Positions 12,380 to 24,237 are shown, counted from the stretch's first letter. The stretch is 64,000 nt of DNA from Chaetoderma sp. LZ-2023a (GCA_034401795.1 CM067366.1:70238514-70302513), one strand, 5' to 3'. The notes: a model not told the origin generated them from the letters alone. A program made the numbers and translations.

Positions 12380-13198
12380 CCCAATTCAAAGATCCATAAT
12401 TGAAATACCTATAGGTTTACATTGGGCATGAAAAACTGATAGCGCTGACCACTAACTTGACGCTAAAGGATAAAATAAGGTGTTTTCTAACACGCGCTTT
12501 GAAGTTGTATGATGAAAGGGAGGTTACTTATGCCAAACATCAAAACTGGAAATTTTGGCCCGCGAATGACTCCAAGAGGAAATATAAAAATTTTCATTAG
12601 TAATTATTTAAATCTCTTAATGTTTTACAATCTGACCGGCTTTGAAAAGAATTGGAATAAAACTCTAGAGAAAACGCAGTTCAAATATTGCTCACATAGA
12701 TTTACTGTAGGTGACACAGAAAAGCTAATATCTCGAAAACTTTTGGGGTGAGCCTCTTCAAAATTGATAAGCAATCAAGTCTATATAGGCCCTACAGGAT
12801 CACCTAGTATAGTAGAAGTGGTAGTTCAAGTATCCATCCCGAAACTCCCTGTTCATTCTCTATGAGACAATATTCAATGCAATTGAATGCAGGCGGTCAA
12901 AGCTCAAGGTCACCTTTTAGGTGGTATAGATCCTCAGGATAGCGTCCTACCCAAGTATGGTAGTGATCCGATCACAACTCTACGTTTAGCAACACTTCAA
13001 ATATCAATACTGAAAATCCCCATACCTTTCCTATGGGACTTTATTGCCCACGGAAAAGTGGGTAGCTCGAGAACCATTCGGCGAATCCAAAATAAAAGCA
13101 CAAACACGCGATTCTAGCCTGGGTAGCAGAAGTTTACCAAGTTTGGAGTTGAACCGATCAAAACTGTAGACGAAGATGCGATCAAAATTTTTTACCCT
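12380..13198. other. no gene recognised; degenerate satellite fragments
   Basis: Contains phrases of the AAGGTCA and ACCAAGTTTGG satellite type (for example near 12895-12970 and 13125-13190). No frame with a recognisable domain was found. Confidence 0.4.
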
Positions 13199-13199
13199 T

Positions 13200-13238
13200 G
13201 AATAAGAAAGAAAGAAAGAAAGAAAGAAAAAAAATCGT
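13200..13238. repeat. (GAAA)n microsatellite
   Basis: A short run of GAAA repeats ending in poly-A, just left of the TIR element. Confidence 0.9.
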
Positions 13239-13335
13239 GTGTGATTTTAATAATCCGCGATTGCATGGCTCATTTTCACTACAGCAGTGCCACGTTGAAA
13301 TATCCAGCACGGTGCCGTTGCGGAGCAGCGCAAGC

Positions 13336-14925
13336 ATGTTAAGCTGCGGTCAGGTCGAGCTTGCTCTGCGACTCAACTAGCCGCCGCTTGATTTTCAAGC
13401 AACTGTCGGCAACTCCCAGCGATCAATTTAGTCTGCGACAGTTTTGACTTGAGTGTACCTGCGATCGCTTCACTGTCGATCGCCGTAAGTCGCCGTCCAA
13501 AAAGGCTCTAATCGCTGAAATAATCTACTTCTACGATTGGTTGCCGTCAATCGCAGGCTAGTTAATATAGACATGAGTGTAATTACGATTGTCGGCAACT
13601 GAATTATCGGCTGTAGCCAATCATTACACAGAAAAGGATGGATAACGGAGTCAGTCATTACGGTGGTCAATTTTCAAAAATCGTCGCTTTATAGCCAGCA
13701 AATGAGAAAATTAAACAAAATTGCATATTTAAAGGGTTAATTACTTAAAGCAATGCCGGAATATTATTTAATTCAAGCTAGCACAGTCTCATAATTCATG
13801 GATCAGATCTGTCAATCTAGCATCTGAAGACACAATCACATGACGTACTATTAACTGATGCTACTATAAAATGACATCACTTTTGACTTTTGACTTTTTG
13901 AATGGGTTGACTTTTGTCGACATAGTTTGACTGAGAAGTCTTTTTGCATAGTATAGTATTTACTATCTCTGTAAGGAAAATCAAAATATTTTAGTAGATA
14001 ATTTTAGGATGTCCAAAGGTTGGTCATGTTCTTGATGTTTTTACTACTTCTCATTCAGTTTTTATCCAATCTCGCTGAAACTTCAGGCACATATTCTAGG
14101 GATATGTACCCATATTTGTAGGAGCCCGATTTTTTATTGACTTCCCTGCTTGTTATTAGTACAGCGCCACCCCCATAAATTTTAAAATCGCTACTCCTCC
14201 GTTAATAAGAAATGTAGTTTGATTAAAATTGAGAGGCGTATTCTATGAGTAACTCTTGATATCATTATCTTTCAATTCACTGCCCTGCTGTGTTTCAGTA
14301 GGGCGCCCACTCTAAAATTTTAAAATCTATGTAAATGTTTATCTAAAACCTATATAAAACTAAAAATCTGTGGCACGTTCCGGAACGTCTCATACACGCT
14401 TTTTTCTAGTTATTTTTAATTCCTGTGATTTGCTGAAAGATTTTATACACGAGGGTAGTTCATTAACCTCAACCACCCTTGATTATTAGGCTACGTATTA
14501 GCAAAAGTCATGATCTACAATTTAAAACAAGTAGCAAAAGGAAAATACACAATTACCATAGGAAATGAAACTATCCTTTTTCTTTATCACATGTGTGTTT
14601 GAGGCAGGATGCAGAACAGATTATCTAATGATTTCTTGGATAAATGGGATGCAATAGGCCTGTATACATTTTAAAGGAGATAATGCACAAAGCATATAAT
14701 GCAAATGTGAAAGGTCATTTCAAAATAATTACATGACCTTTTAATTCATGCCGCGTTTCTAGTTGACATGAGCGCGCGTACGACTTGGAAACGGGCAGCG
14801 CAAGTAGTTGCCGATGGTTGGTAGTAATCGTATCGTAAGCTACATGAGCGCAAATTTTCTAGTCAGTTGCCGACAGTTCTAAAGCAGCGCGGGTCATCGT
14901 AGGTCGACCTGACCGCAGCTTTAGG
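13336..14925. mobile_element. ~1.6 kb terminal-inverted-repeat DNA element
   Basis: The left end at about 13338 (TTAAGCTGCGGTCAGGTCGA) is the inverse of the right end at about 14900-14923 (TCGACCTGACCGCAGCTTTA). The inverted similarity continues inwards for roughly 150-200 bp, with shared words such as CTGTCGGCAACT and the GCGATCGC/TCGTA-type blocks. The interior holds no transposase frame, so this is a non-autonomous or foldback-like element. The outermost bases are TWAA on each side, compatible with a TTAA or TWA target, but target-site duplications are not clear. Confidence 0.65.
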
Positions 14926-15317
14926 TCCAAGAATAACACTAGGTGCTTCACCTTCCAAAAATTTCAACGGGCTAATATTGGTTGTCGAATCAAGCGTATG
15001 TTTATCATGCCAATACCATGGGTGGGTGACAATGGGTTTGTCAAAGTTGGTGTAAACTTATTAGTTAATAAACAACAGAATTATCCAGACCTATCCAAGT
15101 CATAAACTGACATATGCATTTCATAGAAGTGAAACCTCTATAGCGGACATTGCGTTATGGGCCATATGATAGTGGTTCTTTAAGACTGGTGTTTGCAAGA
15201 GAAAATGCGTTAAATAACACACACACACCCACACACCCCTCCCCATCTTGCTGCCACAAACGCCATTGCCTCTATTGAACTAAGTGACAGCCTATCTTGT
15301 CCGTTTTTCATCCAAGA

Positions 15318-15408
15318 GAATTTGATTTTTGAAAATTTATCACTGAAATGACTGGCTCGATAACCGATCCAGTCACTCCAGTGATAAATTTTCAAAATTA
15401 GTCTTCTC
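15318..15408. repeat. palindrome, GGAATGACTGGCTC family
   Basis: A near-perfect inverted repeat centred near 15363. The left arm includes GAAAATTTATCACTGAAATG and the right arm its complement, CAGTGATAAATTTTC, with a short CGATAACCGAT loop. The same family appears at 24.8, 38.2, 52.3 and 55.7 kb. Confidence 0.8.
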
Positions 15409-16001
15409 TCAGCCAGCAAATCAACACTAGCTAAAAAACCTGGATTTTCTTGACCATTTTTGGTCAAGCGGGCCAAGAAAACAGCACCTATAATGGTCTT
15501 GAGTAATGCATATTTGCACGACAACAGAATGCTATTTTTGTAAATTTTGTGAAATCTTGCCTATTAAAGGGTTAATTGATATGAGTAGAATTTTGAGTGC
15601 TTTAAAGCGCTGTTGACACAAAAGGGGTTAATGTTAAGAAAATCCAATGTTGTGATTTTCCGGACATTAATCTGACGATGCACAACATGTACATCCAAAA
15701 TACGTAATAAAACAAGGAGAAACAGAGTAAAAGAAAATATAGGCCTACAGTAAGTCAATATTTGGCCTACTCCCTACTTTCTGCCAGATTCATAGAATAG
15801 GCCTAATCCATAATCGGTTGTGCAATTTATGTCGATAATCAACCCACTATTAGAAACACATATTTGTCTTCATTTATTAAACAGTTTGGTGGCGGATGGA
15901 CACCTATTGTGTGGGCATGTATGCGTGCTTGCATGCAATGGGTGTTGTGTGAGTGCGTGTGTACATGCATGAGTGGCTGTACTTGTGTGCAATAAAATTC
16001 C

Positions 16002-16123
<122 letters not shown>

Positions 16124-16499
16124 GTAATTATGCAAGTATATATAATTCTGGCTTCCTTAAAATATCAACCGATCGGAGATGTATTTGTATTTTCCGGAAC
16201 AGAATTGTCTGTTTCCACGAATCTGAACACGATTTCAGAGTCGTCTCAGGAGTCTCTGAGATATTGATGATTAAAGTTACCTTAAATCAAACAACTTCCC
16301 GGCCTATGATGCCTATCCCTGGCACACTGATTGATTTCTTTAACCTCTGAGCCGCTGACGCTTCCTCTCGACGCTGCTTCTTTATAAAATGAGATGTTAT
16401 CTCATCTTCACATGCCGTGTTGACTTTTGAGCACCCCCACACACTCCCAACCGATATCCCACCGTCGTTGGAAACATGGGTAATCTCCTTCCCTCCTTA

Positions 16500-16670
16500 A
16501 CTCTCTCCACCAAGGAGTATAATTGGGCACCAGTGTAAAATCTGGGGGAATTTACCATTAATAGTAAGAAATAAAACCAGCCTAGATATGGCGTGAATGG
16601 GACCGACCTGGAATCAGGGATTCGATAGACGTCAATCAATCCAATAACCTGTTCACGTGCCGTGCTGAAC
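16500..16670 (+). repeat. dispersed repeat, CTGGAATCAGGGATTCGAT family, copy 1
   Basis: This segment, with ACCAGCC.AGATATGGC.TGAATG, CCTGGAATCAGGGA and ATAGACG.CAATCAA, recurs at 35690-35800 in the same orientation. It also recurs, shortened and inverted, near 39300-39385. No coding content. The class is unknown and may be SINE-like, but I see no clear A and B boxes. Confidence 0.55.
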
Positions 16671-17286
16671 AAACGTGCTTAAAACGTGTTAGGACGAAAT
16701 TTTGACGATATAGGGCCTGGGACAAGGCGTTATTTTATGTACTAGGCTAGTCAGTAACTTCTCATCCATTTCGCGTATGTTTAAAACATTGCCTGCTCTG
16801 CTCGTACACCTTTTGGCTACATTTCTCTCCGGAGATCCGAAATTGCCGTCCCAGCTGATTTTCCTTTACCGGAAGTTCCGTCCAAGAATTACGGAGCTGT
16901 TATTCGTCCTCGTATGGCCAACTGAAACTTGTGTGCCTGTTAAGATTTCTTACTGAAATCATGTAATCGCAGTAATTGGACACGCACATTCTCAGCTTGC
17001 GATGTCCAGTGATGTCCTCTACACTTCCGCAGTGAATCCACAGAGCAGTTCGTATCCTCTATTCGTAAAGGTAGGATATGTTTCTTCAAAGCGACCAATT
17101 GTATTCATCTTTCCATTTCTCTTCAACTTCAGCTTTAAGAGAGCAGAAAAATCCATAATTCCGAGAATACATATCATCATCTGCCCGGACTTCGACTTCC
17201 GGCTGGTCAGTAAGAAATGGAACACTGAACTAGAAATCGTTTTATTGTTTTCGCTGTTACTTTGTATTTGTATCCTAATCGTAATA
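16671..17286. other. no gene recognised
   Basis: Overlapping open frames of about 100 codons occur on both strands at 17002-17331. They show no domain, no homology by eye and no splice context, and I treat them as chance. Confidence 0.3.
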
Positions 17287-17445
17287 GACCTTTCCAGAGT
17301 AAAGATGTCATATGACGTCATAATCAGCTAAGCGGCGTGTAGGATGACGTCATAATCAGTATGTCATACATGATTCTATATGGCCCGTCTTTAACTCTTA
17401 ATAGTCTAACACGTTGTACGAATTGTATGTCTCTACTATTTTTTC
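17287..17445 (-). mobile_element. MITE fragment, CRE half only
   Basis: It begins with the terminal AGACCTTTCCAGAGTAAAG. Two TGACGTCA motifs follow (about 17312 and 17344), then the ACACGTTGTACGAATTGTATG flank that precedes the hairpin in subfamily II copies. It stops before the hairpin. Confidence 0.65.
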
Positions 17446-17900
17446 GGCGTTTGAACTTTGATAATTTTCTGGCTGATTTGCATCCACGGTATATGTATTT
17501 TGCTGCTTGGATATATGTATTATGCTGTGGTTAAGCTTTTTTCAAATGACAAGTTAGGCAGCAAGGGATTATTAGATTTGAATGAAAGTTTAAATATGTG
17601 TTCTATACCATGCTTAGGACTAGTCCACATAAAAAAGAAATTGATTCTCAAAATATTCCCATACTTTTACAGCGTTTGGACTTTGATTATTTTAAGGCTG
17701 ATTTCTATTTGGGTTATACTCATTATGCTGTGGTTAAGCTTTTATCAAATGACAACAGGCACTAATATTAGTCCATATTAAAAGGAAAAATATTTTGAAA
17801 CATTTTGACATATTTTTACTGGTTTTAGACTGAATATTTTAGGGCTGATTTGCATCCATATAATATGTATTACATGGTGGTTAATATTGCTTCAAATGAC
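17446..17900. repeat. degenerate ~150-230 bp tandem repeat
   Basis: Three diverged units share GCGTTTG.ACTTTGAT.ATTTT, GGCTGATTTGCATCCA, TATGTATTA and GTGGTTAAGCTTTT.TCAAATGAC, starting near 17447, 17673 and 17827. Hydrophobic open frames across it are caused by its T-richness. Confidence 0.6.
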
Positions 17901-18194
17901 TATGTTATCAACAAAAACTGATCCAGGTTAGATTAAATGTTTTGATTTGATATATAGGCTTCTGAAATGTAGCCTGTATCATATTAATGTACCTGCTATT
18001 GAAACTGTTTCTTCTTTTTTCAGACTGAGAACTTTGCTTATGTTTGGACCATTTGTCTTTCGGTTAGACTTGGGGTGCCGGTAGTCATTGTACCGCAGGT
18101 TACTACCAGGCAGCAAGGCTCTATGGTTCAGTCTCCAAGCTAGCGCTTGCCAGTTGGGTAGTACCATGGGTATTTTTATACGGCAAGTGGAGTA

Positions 18195-18475
18195 TCAAAT
18201 ATCAAAATGAGACTCCATCATATCCTGTGATGTAAAACTAATACACAGGTAGGTTATTTGCTATCTCCTGATGGCTCCTGTTACATATATGTACATGGCT
18301 TGGATATTCTTTTTTCACAGAATATTTAATCTAGGGCATACCGGGTCCAGCGGTGGCCCATCATGTCCTGTGATGTACAATTAATATACAGGTCAGTTAT
18401 TTGCTATTGTCTGATCCCTCTAGTTCTATATATGAGCATGGTTTAGACATTATTTATTCAGAGAATAAGTGGCTA
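18195..18475. repeat. two-copy ~147-bp tandem repeat
   Basis: CATCATRTCCTGTGATGTA, AATAYACAGGTMRGTTATTTGC and the following ~80 bp occur twice, starting near 18216 and 18363. Confidence 0.65.
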
Positions 18476-18639
18476 GCATCCCGGTCGCTAAGACGAGAAC
18501 CCTAAATGAGCCAGCTCTTATAGGTGGCTTAGAGCCTAAATAGCCTCTTAGATTTGATTAAGTTGGATTAATGCTGTCAATTTTATTGAATTATGTGAGA
18601 AGGTTACAGTAGGAATCTTCTTTATCCGCCCAGTCTACC

Positions 18640-19770
18640 CATCATTGAATGTGGTTTTGAAAAACAATCAATCGTGTGTCAACAATGGCAGTAAAATAAT
18701 ATTAATGAAATCGGCCCAGTTCTTCTTGAGAAGAAGACAATTCAATTCTCCAATTGCTTTAGCATTGGCAATTTTGGCGGGAAAACGATCCAAGATGGCC
18801 GTCAAACCGTTTGTTCGACAGTATTGAAAATAGCAAATTTGGAATCAGAAGACCAAAAAACCTATGGAAAAGCAATTTCGGTTTCAAATTTCCACAAATA
18901 AAAAAAATTCAAAATGGCCGCCAATCATGCTGAATTTTGATTGGTCGATGGCAGCCATGTTTTTTTACATATCAATTTCTCTTGAACAACCTGTACTGCC
19001 CCTCAGTTCATAATCATAGCAGCCTAATTTCAACCCGATCCGTTCAGCGGTTCAGGAGAAGAACAAGTTTTCACGAAAACTAGGTCATTCAAGATGGCCA
19101 CCGAAGTTTTTGGACAATCAAATACCCTTGAACAAACTTGGTTCAGCCGATGCCCTAAATGACATTTCATGAGGTTGGAATCAATCCGCCAAGTGTGCTC
19201 GGAGTAGAAGATTTTTAAATACGTTTCCCGATATAATACAAAATCCAAAATGGCCACCGCCCTGATAAGCCGACCAGCATTGTTTGAACAAAATCAGATC
19301 TCTATTACATAATGATGCTTTCTGCAAAATATAATTGAAATCCACCCAGTGGTTTCCGGGGAGAAAGCATTTTAACTTTCCAATTGCTTTACTATGGGGA
19401 ATTTGGCGGGAAACGAATCCAAGATGGCAGCCAAACCGTCTATCGAACAAATTCGAAAATGCCAGATTTGGATTTCTCGACCCCAAAAACCTATATCTGA
19501 CCAATTTGGGCTTAAAATTCCATCAAATAAAAAACTCAATATTTCCGCCAGACGGCTTCATTCTGATTGGTCCATACGCAAATCCGTGTTTTTCTAGCTA
19601 TCGACTTCTCTTGAACAAACTTTTATGAGACCCACTCTCTGATGATTTTCACCAAATTTCACCTCATTTCCTTCAGTGGTTCTGGAGAAAACGATTTTTT
19701 AAAACGCAGGAAAATTTTCCGGAAATCCAAGATGGCCGCCAACCTATCTAGAAAATCATATCCATTAACA
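18640..19770. repeat. tandem ~630-bp degenerate duplication with AAGATGGC cores
   Basis: 18700-18960 aligns with 19340-19580: CCAATTGCTTTA, TTTGGCGGGAAA, ATCCAAGATGGC, AACCGT and CCAAAAACCTAT are shared in order. AAGATGGC or AAAATGGC words lie near 18793, 18911, 19093, 19248, 19422 and 19730. No gene was found. It is the same satellite super-family as 4240-5620. Confidence 0.6.
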
Positions 19771-19846
19771 CGTAAAAGGTTTGCTCTAATAAGGCCCTCT
19801 GGCCATACAAAGCTTGAATTTCATCGGCATTTTTGTCTTCGCGAAT

Positions 19847-20021
19847 AGGCAGCAACAGCACCCAGTCAAATTAGTTTCAAAATATTCAACTGCTTGACTG
19901 TGTAGTTTTTTGGAAATTGGTAGTCAGGGTGTTCAGAGCTCGATCTATCCCAACACGAGCGAGGTATGGGTGGAGCTTAGCTAGAGATGGGCGGGGCATA
20001 GCTAAAACCGGAAAGGTCCAT
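19847..20021 (-). mobile_element. half MITE, broken at the hairpin tip
   Basis: It starts abruptly at the hairpin apex (AGGCAGCAACAGCACCCAGT) and contains one complete arm, TTAGTTTCAAAATATTCAAC. It then continues through the GCTTAGCTAGAGATGGGCGG block to the terminus GGAAAGGTCCAT. The other arm and the CRE half are absent. Confidence 0.75.
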
Positions 20022-20193
20022 TGTCACGGGCTGTGCATTAATACATTGACGTTCTTATTCTTATACTCTATTGTGCATTGGAAACTACTGATGTTTGTGC
20101 ATGACCTGCTATAAGATGACCTTTAGTTAGACAAGAGTCATCGTACTATTAATTTTCCATAGATTGACCACTATAATCATTGTAAATCTGCAG

Positions 20194-20355
20194 GTCTTTC
20201 TTACATCCATGCCCTGACCAAATCTCCACAAGAAATCCGCGTGGACATGAGCGACATGACTGACAAAAAAACATACGCTAAATATCAACAGTTTTCTGTA
20301 GCTAAGGATCTAGCGGGATACAAGCTCACAATCTCTGGATATAGCGGCGATGCGG
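20194..20355 (+). CDS. fibrinogen-related protein, internal exon
   Basis: Encodes about 54 residues of a fibrinogen C-terminal (FReD) domain. Visible family hallmarks are IHALT near the start, EIRVDM, a YAKYQQF segment, then YKLTISGYSGDAG at the end, which precedes the HNG..FST part of the fold in this family. A good acceptor (TCTGCAG) ends at 20193 and a donor GTAAAA begins at 20356. Both introns are phase 1: the exon starts with two bases and ends with one base of split glycine codons. The next exon at 31470 starts with GA, completing the codon. FReD proteins are secreted or membrane-anchored recognition molecules, including ficolin-like lectins in invertebrate immunity. The exact subfamily cannot be told from the C-terminal half. 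Upstream exons were not found and probably lie before the window or were missed. Confidence 0.9.
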
Positions 20356-20810
20356 GTAAAAATAATTTGCAATTTTAATTCAATAGTATCTGTAGTGAAC
20401 TGAATTTATATTTAGCTTTGCCAGAACAATGCCATTACCGTCGATTATTAATGAAGTATTGATCATGGCTTACGTACACAATCCAGCATTGGGCCCATTA
20501 CCTATAAAATTCAGAGGGCCGAGGAAAGCTAGCGCGGGTAGAGATATTCAAAATATATTGAGATCACCATGAGAAGGCAAATAATATATTGTTATCAAAG
20601 CGGTAAATTTATTTACCATTAATCAGATTGATTGCAACTGCATAGATATAGTTGAATCAGCATCAATAGCATCAATGGTCACTCATGTGGAACTTAATTA
20701 ATAAGGCGATCATGTGATTGATAAAAAGGCGAATACTTTTAGCTTAAATAAGGACCATAATATGAGTATAGTAAACATTCGATGTATAAAACCTCGCACT
20801 TCGAGTAACA

Positions 20811-21211
20811 ATGGACCTTTCCATTTTTAGCTATGCCCCGCCCATCACTAGCTAAGCTCCACCCACACCTTGCCGTGTTTGGATTGATCGATCCCCGAAT
20901 GCCCTAGCTATCAATTTCCTGAAAACTATACCGGGAAGCTGTTGAATATTTTGTAACTAATTAGACTGGTTGCTGTTGCTGCCATAGGCAGCAACAGCGC
21001 CCAGTCAAATTAGTTTCAAAATATTCAACAGAATATTTATTAAATAGTAAAAGCAAACAATTTGTACAACATCCCATAGATAGTCATCAAATATGCGTTC
21101 GTGAGGTACTTATCGACGTCATTCATGACGTCATTCATTATGATGTCATTGTACACACCACGCAGTTCATTATGACGTCATATGGTGGGTGGGTACTCTG
21201 GAAAGGTGAAT
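20811..21211 (+). mobile_element. palindromic CRE-bearing MITE, reference full-length copy
   Basis: About 400 bp. The left terminus is ATGGACCTTTCCATTTTTAG and the right terminus CTCTGGAAAGGTGAAT, imperfect inverted repeats of about 13 bp. Order: GC-box block (GCCCCGCCCATC, GCTCCACCC), CTATCAATTTCCTGAAAACT, the hairpin at 20939-21031, TTATTAAATAGTAAAAGCAAAC, then TGACGTCA motifs near 21128 and 21173. It is non-coding. The arms mismatch at several places (left TTTTGTAACTAATTAGACTGG against right CCAGTCAAATTAGTTTCAAA). The 63.8 kb copy has the same TTTTGTAACTAATT variant on its left arm. Confidence 0.85.
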
Positions 21212-21224
21212 TGAATGTAGATAA

Positions 21225-21560
21225 TTTGAAATTTACAACTAAATTACACAACGCAATTAACCACTTTACTGCTGAATTTCAAGAAGCAATAAAACGTCTA
21301 CTGCTGAATAACATGTGTCAATTAACCCGTATATGGTTGAATTGCACCACACAATTAATCCTTTTGCTACTGAATGGCAAGTTTCAATTAACCCTTTTAC
21401 TGCTGAATTGCAACTCTCAATCAACCCTTTTACTGCTGAATTACAAGTGTCAATTAACCATGTACTCCTAAATTCCTATATCGACCCTTTAATGCTAAAT
21501 TGCAAATCTTGATTAACCCATTTACTACTGAATTAATATCTATTAGCCCGTTTCTTGCGG
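21225..21560 (+). repeat. 33-bp minisatellite
   Basis: Diverged units of CAATTAACCCTTTTACTGCTGAATTG type follow one another with a 33-bp period (clearest at 21350-21470). Because 33 is divisible by three, the array gives 11-residue periodic open frames (INPFTAELQVS) that are not a gene. Related units occur at 28240-28470. Confidence 0.85.
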
Positions 21561-22215
21561 AATTTCAAGGTTTCCAGCCATTTTTAGATATCCTTTATCA
21601 TTTCTGGTCATTTTTAAGCGTTTGCAACGATGTTTTGGTAAATGGTTCACAAGCTTTATCCATTTGTTACAGTTTTTGATCATCTTCTACAGTTTCTGGT
21701 AATTTTTACTGATTTCGATCAATATTAGTACTGGTTTTTTAATTAATTTTATTATTATTTTAACTGCTTAATTGTTAGTATTTGTACGATTTTTTATGCT
21801 TTTTGAACATGTTTGACCAATTTTATCCGTTTTATCATGTTTGACTAGTTTTTGATGGCTTTTTTCCGTTTTGGATTACTTTTTGCCAGATTTTGACCAT
21901 TCTTAAGTGTATCTGACAGTTTTTGATTGTTTAAGGTATCGGTGCCATTTTTTACGCTTCCTGATATCTTTGATCATTTTGGAACATATTTGGTAATTTT
22001 CGATGGATTTTGACCATTTTTGACAAGATTTGACTGATTTTGCCAATTTTTGATGATTTTACTTATCGTTTTTGATCAATTTGATTACTTTTTGATGTTT
22101 TAAAATCTTTTTTGCTGGTTTTATTACGTTTTTGATTATTTTTGGCCAATTTTGGACCGTTTGCCAATTTTGACATGTTTTGACCGATTTCGACCATTTC
22201 CTGTCATTTTTGTCG
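21560..22215 (+). repeat. T-rich strand-biased tract
   Basis: About 650 bp built from words like TTTTTGACCATTTTTGAT, strongly T-rich on the + strand, probably a decayed ~20-bp satellite. A similar tract lies at 27118-27660. Confidence 0.65.
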
Positions 22216-22239
22216 TTTTTCTCTCGCCTGGGAAGCAGA

Positions 22240-22374
22240 AAAAATGAGACATAGGTATCACTTTTCCCACGGCGACGGCGTCAACTTTAATGTTCTGCGT
22301 TTAGCAAAACTTCTCACTTTATATTTCAGGATTGGTTAAGCCTATTGCAACTAGACTTGGATACATGGTTACGC
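22240..22374 (+). repeat. fragment of the 180-bp AAGGTCA satellite
   Basis: GCGTTTAGCAAAACTTCTCA, TTATATTTCAGGATTGGTTA and AGCCTATTGCAACTAGACTT match the units at 26455-27117. The match ends where the LINE sequence starts, so the LINE was inserted into or recombined with this unit. Confidence 0.75.
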
Positions 22375-24110
22375 TGTTAAGTACACTAGGTAAATTATTT
22401 ACAAAAATTCTGAACAATAGGTTAAATACATGGGCGGAATTAAACGGTAAATACGTAGAAGCGCAGGCAGGTTTTAGGACCGGTATGGGTACCGTAGATA
22501 ATGTGTATGTCCTAAGCGGTGTAATTTCTCACTTGTTAAATAAAGGGAGGAAGTTGTACTGTGTCTTTGTCGATTATACAAAGGCGTTTGACTACGTGGT
22601 GCATGACTGTTTATGGTATTATAGGTGTTAAGAGAAACATGATAAATATTATTATGTCAATGTAAAATGACGTAAAAACTCGAGTTAGAGTAAATTCTAC
22701 CTTATCGCAATATTTTACATGTCGAGCCGGAGTAAGACAAGGGGAAAGTTTGTCGCCGTTCTTTTTTGCCATGTATGTAAACGATCTTGAAGATGAGCTG
22801 TATAGAAAGGGGGGGGGGGGGGTGGAACGGGGTGGATATATATATATATATATATATATGTTAAAATTATTTCTAACACTATACGCCGACGATATAATAT
22901 TAATGGCAGAAAGTAGGCGCAGTTTGCAGAGAGAGTTAGATATTCTAGCAGATTATTGCAAGCGATGGTGTTTAACCGTGAATATTGACAAAAACAAAGG
23001 TCATGGTTTTCAGGTGCGGGGGTAGACTCGGGGATGGGGATAAGTGGTACCTTAACGGGTCTGAATTAGAAATAGTGAAACATTTTAAATACTTAGGAAT
23101 TTTATTTAGTACCACAGGTTCCTTTACAGAGGCTCAGGGAACTTTAGAGGAACAAGGGCAAAAGGCTGTATTTTCATTACAACAATCATGTAGCAAGTTT
23201 GTGGGGTTAAAGCCAGATCATTACTGTAAACTGTTTGACAAACTGGTGACACCAATTTTATCTTATGGTAGTGAGGTATGGGGGTTCCACCGAGGTTACG
23301 AAGTCGAAAAGTGTCATCTTAGGTTTTGGTAACCAGATTTTAAAAGTAAAGCAAAGTACCCCAAATTGTATTATATATGGGGAGTTGGGGAGGGTGCCTC
23401 TGTACCTGATGAGAGAAGTAAGAATTTTAAAATATTGGTTCAAGATTCTGGAATCTGACGATCGCAAATTAGTAAAATGTCTGTATAAAGCAATGTATAA
23501 TGACTGGTTTAATAATAATTACTGTAATAACTGGGTCAGAAAACTTCGAGATTTGTTATGTACTCGCGGATTTAATTATGTATGGGAAATGCAAGACGAG
23601 AATCTCGATAGGGGACATTTTATTATTCTGTACAAGCAAAGGGCTATGGATAATTTCACCCAAGAATGGAAGGAGCAATTAGAAAATAGAAGTAAATGTA
23701 GGTTGTATAAACATATTCGCCGGATTTATCATATAAACATTATTTAGACAAAGTTAGGATTGCCAAACACAGACAGGCGTTGTGCCAGCTTCGAACGGGC
23801 TCGCATAAGTAACATGTAGAAACGGGTCGATGGCATAAGCCTTTAGCAACACCGTTGATTGAGAGAATATGCTTCTCATGCGACGATCTGGAAGACGAGT
23901 ACCATTTTATTTTAGTTTGCCTACTAGATCAAGAATACCGAAAGAAATGTATAACGCCCTACTATTGGAAACACCCAAGTGTTTATAAATTGACCGAATT
24001 ATTAAATTCCACAAATGATCAGGTTCTGAAGGGACTCGCAGCATTTACTTACAACGCATTTTTGAAGCGGGCTGAATTCGTAGAATGAGTGCTCCCTCAG
24101 CAAGACACCG
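22374..24110 (+). mobile_element. 5'-truncated LINE with reverse transcriptase, inactivated
   Basis: In order: an RT region with AGFR and VDYTKAFD; the GVRQGESLSPFFF motif; an interruption by poly-G and (TA)n at 22809-22859; the catalytic box LYADD (22882-22893) intact; a thumb/C-terminal part with FKYLGI and SYGSEVWGFH; then a region ending in a cysteine/histidine-rich segment (CFSCDDLEDEYHFILVC) near 23870. Frames change near 22625, 23015, 23330 and 23745. The endonuclease is missing. The C-terminal pattern is common in LINEs of marine invertebrates. The clade is uncertain (CR1/L2-like or related). Confidence 0.85.
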
Positions 24111-24237
24111 TAGTCTCCCTAAATTATATACATAATGGTGCTCGGTAATAGGTTGATTGCGCAATTTTGGTGAACCTTTTACACTTTTTCAGGAAGCAGT
24201 CATCGGAAACTGCTCAAAACACATTTGTACATTTATC

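Noticed and set aside
15880..16000. A GGGWTP-like reading resembling the start of a fibrinogen domain upstream of the FReD exons
   Set aside because: Only five residues match. The following sequence is GT-rich with none of the expected fibrinogen motifs and no donor in phase.
17002..17331. Overlapping ~100-codon frames on both strands
   Set aside because: No domain, and the right end overlaps a MITE fragment. Most likely chance.
21172..21512. Protein with 11-residue INPFTAELQ repeats
   Set aside because: A 33-bp minisatellite produces it. No start or splice support.
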